NCBI GenBank assembly: GCA_001972305.1
Contig: BDDD01005195.1
Span: 98,157 to 162,156, forward strand
DNA length: 64,000 bases
Direction: 5' to 3'
Origin: Cephalotus follicularis
Lineage: Eukaryota; Streptophyta; Magnoliopsida; Oxalidales; Cephalotaceae
Under the pieces are notes generated by a model. That model did no database searches. It saw only the letters and a program-made list of their open reading frames with translations, and was not told the origin of the DNA. This document shows, piece after piece, positions 53,748 to 61,864 of this stretch (position 1 is the first letter of the stretch; each line of letters starts with the position of its first letter). A program made the position numbers and the translations under genes.

Positions 53748-54219
53748 TGATATGGAAAAAAATACATCTTTTATTAAAGCACTGACACGTGCCCTTTAAT
53801 ACTCACAATTACGGGTAAAAATGGCCAAGTATGTGGTCATAATGGGGGAGAAAATGCCTCCCCCTACAATAAAGAAATGGCCTGGAATCCCGATCATTTC
53901 CAAGGGACCAGTAACTCTACAATGATGTTAGCAAACGTTACAGCCAGGTATGTCTATAAATACTCTAATAAATGACTAAGGGAGGGTCAAGCAATTTGTC
54001 ATTTACACATACTACTTTCTCTGCATAACAACTGACTTAAGCATCGGAGTGTCCCCGGGAGGAAAACCTCCTGGACTTTAGATCACTTTTTTTCTTTGTG
54101 TGTAGGGAAGACTAAAGAACACAAACCTAACATCATCTTCGGAGCATTCATCATTATTTCCCAACAAATCAAACTTTCATACATGGAGGACTATTGTGTA
54201 GTTGATTTCAGCTTCAACA
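53748..54219 (+). repeat. 5' LTR of Tat-3
   Basis: TGATATGGAAAA to CTTCAACA, 472 bp. TATA-like CTATAAATACTC near 53953-53964. Confidence 0.88.
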
Positions 54220-54236
54220 GTTGGCACTGTCTGTGG
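54220..54236 (+). other. primer-binding site of Tat-3
   Basis: GTTGGCACTGTCTGTGG directly after the LTR, differing from the Tat-1 site by changes at GCGCC. Confidence 0.8.
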
Positions 54237-54255
54237 AAAATGACGTGATTCAACA

Positions 54256-55838
54256 ATGCCTTCGAAAAGAAACACCAGCCCTGCGGCCGCTCCTGCTCAA
54301 GCTCCTCTCACTGGAGAGCAATTTAACCAGCTCCTCCAAGAGATGGGAAGGCTCACAACCTTGCTAGAAAATTACTTAGCTAGCCAGGATCAGGTTGGAC
54401 CAAGCCCACCAGCCCTCCAGGATCAAGCTGGACCAAGCTGACCAGCCCTCCAGGATCAGGCTGGACTGAGCAGACCAGCCCCAGAACTACAACAGCCTCT
54501 AGAGGCTAGGCGAAACCCGCCAAGGGGGGCAAGGCACCCTCCAAGGCTGTCAGAGATTGATACATCTCTGATAGCAGAGTCCTCAACTGCTAGAGATTAT
54601 AATTATGATCTCGTTGAGGACCTTCCAAAGCAAGATCCAATGGATGAAGACTACTCATATTATTATGTAGTCAAAGAACAGTCCCATGCACTTTCCTACG
54701 CATCTCGTATGACTCAATCAAGACGGAGGAGCAGGTCAGACTACTCGGTCAGACCAACCGGAGGATAATCCTAGGTCTGTAGCAAGTCTGGGACCATAAA
54801 GATATCAAGCAGACTATCAATAGAAGGTTTGCAAAGATGGAGAAAAGGCTCATAGGAGCCGAGCAGACAAGGGGATACTTCTCAGAGGTGCGGAACCTAA
54901 ACTGCAACCCCTTCGTTCCAAAGATATGAGGGAGCCTGTGCCGAGAGGATTCTGGTTCCAAACATTCAGAGAATACGATGGGTCCTCTGACCCAATACAA
55001 CATGTGAGGTATTACACTCAAACTATACTGGTGCATCAGTTATTTGTCATGGATTTCCGGTGACATGGACGAGAGCAGCTCAAACGTGGTACTCCAGGTT
55101 GCCCCTCAACTCAGTGGCAACTTTGAGCAATTCAGCGAGATGTTCATCACAAAGTTCCTTAACAGCACCACCCAGAGAAAGAATCCTAATCATTTGATCA
55201 ACGTGGTGCAAGGAAAAAATTAATCCCTCAGAGACTACCTGACTCGATTCAACAAGGAATCTCTGATGGTAAATGACTTGGAACCTTCTTTCGCTCTTGC
55301 AACCCTGAACAACGGTTTGAAAGACAACTCAACCTTCACCTTCTCCCTGATGAAGAAGCCTACCCTTGACATGACAGACCTCCTTAGAAGAGCTGAAAAG
55401 TATATGAATGCAGAGGAGGCTCTAGAGGCCAGAAAGCAAAAGACTTCCTGGTCTGACAATCAGAAGAGGAAATAGGGGCCAAAGTTGATCGAGGATGACC
55501 TAAGGCACAAACTTTCCAAGAGGAAAGACTCGCCAAAAAGGGGATCATCAATCCCCAATTACAAAACTTTCGCCCCTCTCCTAGAGACACGAACCAGAAT
55601 CCTTGCGGTAGAGAAGGAACAAGTCCCAATCCATTGGTCAGCTCCGCTAAGATCCCCAGCAGACAAGAGGGACATAAACAAGTACCGCCGATACCATCGT
55701 GATCATGGGCATGATACAGAGGATTGTAGGCAGTTAAAAAATCAAATAGAAGACCTTATCTGTAATGGACATCTAAGGGAGTATGTAGATGGGGATGCTA
55801 CTCAGAGAAAAAAGGAACGCATAGAAGAAGCTCCATAG
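54256..55838 (+). pseudogene. Tat-3 gag (degraded)
   Basis: ATG at 54256 opens MPSKRNTSPAAAPAQAPLTG, similar to the Tat-1 Gag start, then EQFNQLLQEMGRLTTLLENY. From the stop near 54439 onward the frame is repeatedly interrupted and shifted. Gag-domain motifs return in pieces (SLMVNDLEPSFALATLNNG, RRAEKYMNAEEALEARKQK), then a linker and knuckle region with the first Cys replaced by Arg. The last residues RIEEAP run into stops, and a short relic of the protease-RT linker follows near 55905. It cannot give a capsid. Confidence 0.85.
54385..54483. repeat. 33-bp tandem repeat inside gag (three units)
   Basis: Units start at 54385, 54418 and 54451 (CAGGATCAGGTTGGACCAAG, CAGGATCAAGCTGGACCAAG, CAGGATCAGGCTGGACTGAG). 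A 33-bp period keeps frame and would encode an 11-residue Gln/Pro/Ser repeat, but a TGA falls in the second unit. Confidence 0.9.
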
Positions 55839-56044
55839 TAGGGAGAAAAGCACCAACCAATTTTTGACTAAGAATGGTTATCAGCGGAGAAGAGGTGGAG
55901 AAAGAGGAACTGATTACGTTCCTCAAAAATAATATAGATGTATTTATCTAGTCTGCATAAGCAAAGTATAAAAAATATACAAATGTTAAGTTCATTCAAT
56001 AAAGATAATTTTTTCCCCAAAGAATCCGTTCCAAGTCTATCAAA

Positions 56045-56698
56045 GAAGAATCCTAAGGGAGCAAAAAAAAAAAGACTCATAAGGGAGCAATAAAAAAAGA
56101 CTCCTAAGGGAGCAATCCTAGAAGACTCCTAAGGGAGCAATCAGAGAAGACCCCCAGGGGAGCAATCGGAGAAGACTCTTAAGGGAGCAATCAGAGAAGA
56201 CTCCTAAGGGAGCAATCAAAGAAAGACTCCTAAGGGAACAATAAAAAAAAGGCTCTTAAGGGAGCAATCAGAGAAGACTCCTAAGGGAGCAATCAAAGAA
56301 AGACTCCTAAGGGAGCAATCAGAGAAGACTCCTAAGGGGGCAATCTGAGAAGACTCCTAAGGGAGCAATCAGAGAAGACTCTTAAGGAAGCAATCAAAGA
56401 AAGACTCCTAAGGGAGCAATCAAAGAAAGACTCCTAAGGGAGCAGTCAGAGAAGACTCCTAAGGGAGCAATCAAAGAAAGACTCATAAGGGAGCAATCAA
56501 AGAAGACTCCTAAGGGAGCAATCAAAGAAGACTCCTAAGGGAGCAATCAAAGAAAGACTCATAAGGGAGCAATAAAAAAAGACTCCTAAGGGAGCAATCA
56601 TATAAGACTCTTAAGGGAGAAATCCGAGAAGAATACTAAGGTAGCAATCAAAGAAAGACCCCTAAGGGAGCAATCAAAAAAGACTCATAAGTGAGCAA
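56045..56698. repeat. tandem array of ~26 hairpin units (Tat-3)
   Basis: About 26 copies of a 25-27-bp unit, GACTCCTAAGGGAGCAATCA plus AGAGAA or AAAGAA. Each unit contains a CTCCTAAGGGAG palindrome. It lies in the region between gag and the antisense gene, as in Tat-2 (37584-37765). Confidence 0.95.
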
Positions 56699-57075
56699 TC
56701 AAGGACTCCCAATGGAGCAAATGCTTGTCGACAAATCCATAAGAACTTGTCAGACCAGGCCTAAATCGTATCTTGATTTGCGAACACTTAAGAACTCTCA
56801 AAGATCAAGTTTGTTGGTTGAGCGCTTTGATACAAGTGCCCCCATGGGGGCTAGAAAGCTCAGTCGACCTAGTCTGAAAAACATCAGACCATACAAGATT
56901 CTGGTCTGCAAACCCATAAGAACTTGTCAGACCAGAAACAAATCTTGGTCTACGAACACATAAGAACTCAATAGACTAACTGAAAATTCCTAAAGGAATT
57001 GTAAAAACTCGAATGAAGCAAAAGTTAAATTTTATTACTTAAGAGAAAATTACAAAATTGTAAAAAAAGAACAAT
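56699..57075. other. Tat-3 non-coding region with repeated phrase
   Basis: CCATAAGAACTTGTCAGACC occurs near 56738 and again near 56920, with a partial copy near 56955. Its complement matches GGTCTGCTCGGACAAGTTCC blocks in Tat-2 (37370) and Tat-1 (25035). Non-coding. Confidence 0.75.
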
Positions 57076-59436
57076 TCAAACATTGTCATCCCCCAAAGGG
57101 GGACTATTTACATGAGAAGAAGAAGGCTCTTGGAAGTTGTTGGGTTGAGGAGTCAAGACAGTCTCTACAGTAGGTCCAGAGTATGGGACAATCATACCTG
57201 AGTGCTCTGCCCTCTCTAACTCTTCAACCTCTTGAGCGAAGAGATTTTCTTCCTCTATGGTGAGGCTATCTTTCTCTTCCTCTGCCTCAACCCCCTTGGG
57301 AAAGAAATCGAAGGCCTCCGCTGTCTGACAACAAATAATAGGAGCCAAGGGAACCTCCGGATGAAGAGCAATCACCCAGTTGCGGCAAGTGTAGAAGCCC
57401 CGGCGAAAGAATACTGCAGACTCCTTTAAGACCTCCTCCTCAAAAGCTGGGGAAGCCTTATAGTCCTCCACGACACTTTCTATTAATGTTTGGAGCTCAA
57501 CTGAAGCTTTGAACTCCATAAAGGCTTTGTCCACAGCCGCTTGAGTCCGAGCAGTTTCCATCTCTCGGATCTTAGAGAACCTCTCATCCGTAGCCTTCAG
57601 TGTATCATAAAGTCGTGCATGAGCCTGAGCTAGTTTCTCTTTGTTCTCATTCTCCTTGGAAAAAGCTTCAAGAGCCTGCCTCTTCTCCTCTAGAACTGAT
57701 TCCTGGGCCCCAAGAACCTCTTCTAGCAGGGCGTTGGCCGAATTAGCTGCCAGCTTGAGCTCTGTGACCTCTTCGCTAAGCTGGTTGATAAGTTCATGGT
57801 CAGCCTTAGAGTTTTTCATCATCAGATGGATATCATTCAGAGCCTGCCAAAGAAAGATCATAGTCAAAAGAAGAGCAGCAGATGTATCTAAAAAGAAAAA
57901 GAGTAAGAAGTCACATACCCTAATATTGCTCTGAACGCAGTGATTCCAGAGCTGGTTAATGGTCCACCCTTTTCTTGCATTTAGCTCAGCAAGAATGAAG
58001 CACAACTTACTGAGCTCAAAAGGTGCCCCTGGAGTATTCAGGTCCACACCATAGTCGCCTAATGCCTCGAGCTCTTCCTTAAACCGGTCGACGTCCCGAG
58101 GCTCACCCAGAAGAACGGGGTCCCGAGAACTCACCACTGGGCAACATCAGTTTGCTCCTGAGAAGAGCCTTCTCCACCTCTTCCCTTCTTTTGTTTTTTG
58201 AATGGAGGAGGGGGCAGGTCCTCCACAACGCGCTTGCCATAGGTAGACCTTATCTCAGCAGCCGCAGCTACTGCAGCCTCCTACTCAGCTCTCTTCTTTG
58301 CCCCCTCAGCAACTTCCCTCAAGGATCTCTGCCTTGCCTCCTCGGCAGCGCCCTGTTCTTTTTCTCTGTTAGCCCTCAAGACGTCTGCGAGAGGACGCCA
58401 AGAAGCCATTACTGTAAAGAACAATGAAATTGGAGTTAAAAGCATGAATTATAAAAAATAATGAGTGAACAAAAAGAAGGAATCAGAAGCAGATGAGGAG
58501 AAGAAGGCTTAATACGGCTTTCCCCCTCGTCAACAAGCACATCTTTAGGTTGCTCTTTGCCCTTTTGAACTCACTCTCTCTCAATCCCCACTGGGATCTC
58601 CTCCTCATCATCCAAGGCATCTCTGCATCCTGAGGACATACTCAGCCCAACGCCGCACATACGGCCCTCAGTTATGGTAAAATTCACCTCCTCTGGATCC
58701 AACGCTGACAGCTTTACAATGTCTGCCTTCTTTGCCTCAGATGAAATTGCTCTCTGATTGAGGCACTGGGTGTCCAACGAAACACACCAATGGCCGGAAG
58801 TGAAACCAGGGAGGTTCCTAATAAGGAAATACCTATCCCTTCAGTTCTTGATGGATTTTGTAGGATCCATCAACAGTTTCTTGGTCAGACCAGTGCGCGC
58901 CTTGAAGTAATAGCCGCATTTTCCAGGAGACGCAGCAAGGTGGAACTCCTTGAATAACCCCACTGTTGGTGTCACCCTTGCTTCCAAACACTTCACCAAG
59001 AAGCCCATTATGAAGCTCCAAGACTGTGCTTGAAGAAGTGAGGGATGAAGTCTGAAACTCCTCAAAACAGCAATAGCGAAGGAGTGTACAGGGAGTCTCA
59101 GACCATGTGAGAGAGCATTCTCAAAAATTATGAAGAGGCTAGTTCTGCTCTCTATGGCCTTCTTGGGATATCGGGGAAGGGAGAACACAAAGCCTTTTAG
59201 GAAACAATACTTTTTGGCTAGCTTCTCCACTTTCTCGCGATGAAGTACGCTCCTATTGAAATGGGTCCTAAAAACTTGGGTCCCAGCTTCAGAAGAGGCG
59301 ACCTCAAGACCGACACTGTGGCTGCATCCATGGCTTCCTCTACGCCAAGAGGACGCTCGGCAACTGTCACCGCCTCGGTCATGCGGTGTACCTCTACTGG
59401 AGTAACTTGTCTAGAGGTTTGTTTAACTCTAGCCAT
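57076..59436 (-). pseudogene. antisense accessory gene of Tat-3 (broken)
   Basis: Starts at ATG 59436, preceded by TTCCAG: a 5'-leader intron with donor CAG|GTGAGC at 59571 ends directly at the ATG, as in Tat-1. Exon 1 has a frameshift near 59235 and a TGA near 58844; conserved motifs remain (ENALSHGLRLPVHSFAIAVL, SWSFIMGFLVKC, YYFKARTGLTKKLL). Exon 2 (about 58410-57925) starts MASWRPLADVLRAN with one internal stop. Its end, with a donor GGTATGTG near 57920, and exon 3 (from about 57845, ALNDIHLMMKN) match the intron position in Tat-1 and Tat-2. Exon 3 is fully open, a coiled coil with FFRRGFYTCRNWV. Of the three copies, this is the most decayed in exon 1 but keeps the C-terminal half. Confidence 0.85.
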
Positions 59437-59451
59437 CTGGAACCTCAAGAA

Positions 59452-59463
<12 letters not shown>

Positions 59464-59499
<36 letters not shown>
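59464..59499. repeat. (GA)n microsatellite in the antisense leader intron
   Basis: About 18 GA units; on the gene strand this is a CT tract inside the leader intron. Confidence 0.95.
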
Positions 59500-59503
<4 letters not shown>

Positions 59504-59572
59504 GAGAAGCTAAGAAAAACCCAAGAGACGCCCAAACCAGTTTGCAAAACAAATAGCAGAGAACGGCTCACC

Positions 59573-59991
59573 TGAAATTGTGCAAAGAAAGACTTGAAGA
59601 GAAATCAATTGAAAGGCTAGAAGATTGAAAAGGTTTGCAGAGAAAAGGCTTTAAAAATTGGAAGAAGGGTAAAGTAAAGAAACTTCTTTAAGAAGAAGAA
59701 GCAATTTAAAGGGCGCTAGACTGATTTCAGACCATGCGATCTCTGCGGAATCAAGCGGCCTAGATCATCCCATTAATCAGACGCAGGAACCGAAAACATT
59801 GTGCGCATTAAGCAAAGTGACAGGGGTAGGAGACATGCTTGTCCTGCCACGATAAAGCTAATACTAGAGATGGGCCAAAAAGCAAGGCCCATAAGCTAAA
59901 ATAGGCCAAATTAAGCATTAAAGGTCTGTTCAAAGCAAGATCACCATACTAATGCTCCTGCTAAGTGCAGAAAAGGAAGATCAGGGGTATA
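59573..59991. other. Tat-3 antisense promoter region and PPT
   Basis: Corresponds to the promoter region in Tat-1 and Tat-2. The expected TATA appears only as TTTAAAT (complement near 59704). The purine-rich AAAAGGAAGATCAGGGGTAT (59971-59990) before the 3' LTR is the plus-strand PPT. The conserved 18-bp palindrome of Tat-1 and Tat-2 is not evident here. Confidence 0.6.
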
Positions 59992-60461
59992 TGATATGAG
60001 AAATTTCATCTATTATTAAGGCACTGACACGTGTTCTTTAATACCCACAATTACGGGTAAAAATGGCCGAGTGCGTGGGCATAATGGGAAAGAAAACGCC
60101 TTCCCACACAATGAAGAAATGGCCTAGAATCCCGGCCATTTCCAAGGGACCAGTAACTTTACCATGATGCTAGCAAACGTTACAACCAGTTATGCCTATA
60201 AATACTCCCAAAAAAGACTAAGAGAGGGTCGAACAATTTGCCATTTAGACATACTACTTTCTCTGCATAACAACTGACTTAAGTATCGGAATGTCCCCGG
60301 GAGGAAAACCTCATGGACTTTCAATCACTTTCTTTCTTTGTGTACAGGTAAGACTAATGAACACAAACCCAACATCATTCTCAGAGCATTCGTCGTTATT
60401 TCCCAACAAATCAAACCTTATCATGTGAAAGACTGTTGTGTAATTAATTTCAGCATCAATA
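59992..60461 (+). repeat. 3' LTR of Tat-3
   Basis: TGATATGAGAAA to CATCAATA, about 470 bp. The last bases read AATA where CAACA is expected, so the exact end is uncertain by two or three bases. Clearly diverged from the 5' LTR. Confidence 0.85.
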
Positions 60462-61169
60462 TATATATGAATTTGATTGTACGACTGACCTTAAGTTTTT
60501 GCAAAAAGGTTTATGGAAAATTGCAAAAGTTTGTTAGTTAAAAATCAGATTGACAATAAAATGCTTACCTGGTCCTTGATACGACAATGGAGTCAGGGTC
60601 AGCTTTATTTTCTGATAATAATAATAATGTGCAAAGTCGTACAATGCAACTCCAAGGTTGCATTGACTTGGTGGTTGATGAATGACTGTTTCTTGACAAA
60701 TCTGGACAGACATACAAAAATAAATGTCGTCCAAGATGTGGTCTATTATCGGGGGTAAGCACTTTAAGATCATGTCTTCGATGAATTTTTATGTGAAATT
60801 TTTGCTTGTTTTTGTATGGATCTACGTGTTTTATGATATTGTTTTTTTTCTTTTTTTGGTGCGGATCCAATCTAACAAGAATTAGTTTCAATAGATTTTA
60901 TATTGCTATCTTTGCTTGTTTTTGTATAGATCTATGTGTTTTCTTATATTGTTTTTTTTTTCTTTTTTGTGCAAGTCGAATGTAACAAGAACTAGTTTCA
61001 ACAGATTTTATATTGCTATCTTGGAGATTGGAGATGCAGTCGTCTCTGCAGCATCTTTGAGGATTCATAACCCAAAACTAGTAGAGATAACTTACATCGC
61101 AACCGGCCAAAAATATAGGCTACAAGGGATGTTAAGGAAATTAATCATTGTCGCCGAGTCGGTGAGTTT
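60462..61169 (+). pseudogene. partial duplicate of the IDM1-like host gene (intron 3 end to intron 5 start)
   Basis: Collinear with 18610-19210 of the host gene, introns included. The exon 4 counterpart (60509-60754) keeps MLTWSLIR, VQCNSKVALTWWLMNDCFLT and NLDRHTKINV but has a frameshift near 60536. The intron 4 acceptor has changed from GCAG to GCGG (60860s), and a 110-bp tandem duplication copies the acceptor region. The exon 5 counterpart (60976-61162) reads RFYIAILEIGDAVVSAASLR and QKYRLQGMLRKLI. Similarity starts at the Tat-3 LTR and stops at the Copia LTR in intron 5, so this is a gene copy dismantled by insertions. Exons 1-3 are not in the window; exon 6 could lie beyond the Copia element. 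Confidence 0.9.
60801..61020. repeat. 110-bp tandem duplication in the host-gene copy
   Basis: 60801-60910 and 60911-61020, both starting TTTGCTTGTTTTTGTAT and ending TTTTATATTGCTATC. Covers the intron 4 acceptor and the first 45 bases of exon 5. Absent from the functional gene. Confidence 0.92.
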
Positions 61170-61855
61170 TGTTGGGAAACAAGACAAACTTTCCCGGCCT
61201 TGACCAAAACAATTAGGAATGAACGAACACAAGTAGCAACAATAACAAATATGACAGCAAAAATATGACAACAATAACCGCAATAAACACAGATATTTTA
61301 ACGTGGAAAACTCCTTCAATGTGAAGGATAAAAACCACGGGACCGATCTCGGAGTCCACCCAAATCTCCACTATAATCAAGGTAAGGTACAAACCAAAGT
61401 TCATATTCCTTAGAATGGAAAACAACCCTTATTCCAACACAAAGGAATCCACAATAAACAGTGAAGATCTAATCAACAAGATTAAAGAAAACAGGAGAAA
61501 ACGGTGAAAATCTCACCCAAAAACAGCAGCCCAAAACGTGGTTCTAAAACCTGGTGTAGAGACCTCCTATCCTCAATCTAACCGTACAGACTTGATATTT
61601 GGAAGAGAGGAACGTGTTGTCAAAATTTCAGCTCAATCGGACTACAGATGACTATCCAATCATGAGCTTGATCAAAACTGGACAGTATCCCAAAAACCAG
61701 AAAAATTTCTGCCACTCTTTTCTCCTTTTTGTTTTTGTCTCTCACGGCTGACTTACTCACCTAATAACTCAATTAGCTATATGAATAATTAGGTTTAATT
61801 TTTGGGCCACACATTTGTTAGCCCAAAGACCAACCCACATGGGTTGATCCTAACA
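61170..61855 (-). repeat. 3' LTR of the Tork-like element
   Basis: Minus strand TGTTAGGATCAACCCATGTG (from 61855) to GTTTCCCAACA (61170), 686 bp. Purine tract complement AATCTCCCCCTACAG at 61855-61869. Confidence 0.9.
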
Positions 61856-61864
61856 AATCTCCCC

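Larger units (their letters stand above)
53748..60461 (+). mobile_element. Tat-3: Tat-like Gypsy element lacking pol
   Basis: Plus strand: 5' LTR (53748-54219), primer site (54220-54236), degraded gag (54256-55838), a trace of the protease-RT linker (ELITFLKNNIDVF near 55905), a hairpin-unit tandem array, an antisense gene (59436-57076), PPT and 3' LTR (59992-60461). Protease, RT, RNase H and integrase are absent. Flanks differ (TCTTA on the left, TATAT on the right), so no target duplication remains, consistent with recombination on the left side. The antisense-gene position and LTR motif (GTGTCCCCGGGAGGAAAACC) tie it to Tat-1 and Tat-2. Confidence 0.88.

Noticed and set aside
56045-56698. 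Regular array of ~25-bp repeats that might suggest a CRISPR array
   Set aside because: Units are contiguous with no unique spacers, lie inside a plant retrotransposon, and have a counterpart in Tat-2.
53748-60461. Target duplication for Tat-3
   Set aside because: TCTTA and TATAT do not match, and the left flank is a gag fragment, so no duplication can be claimed.
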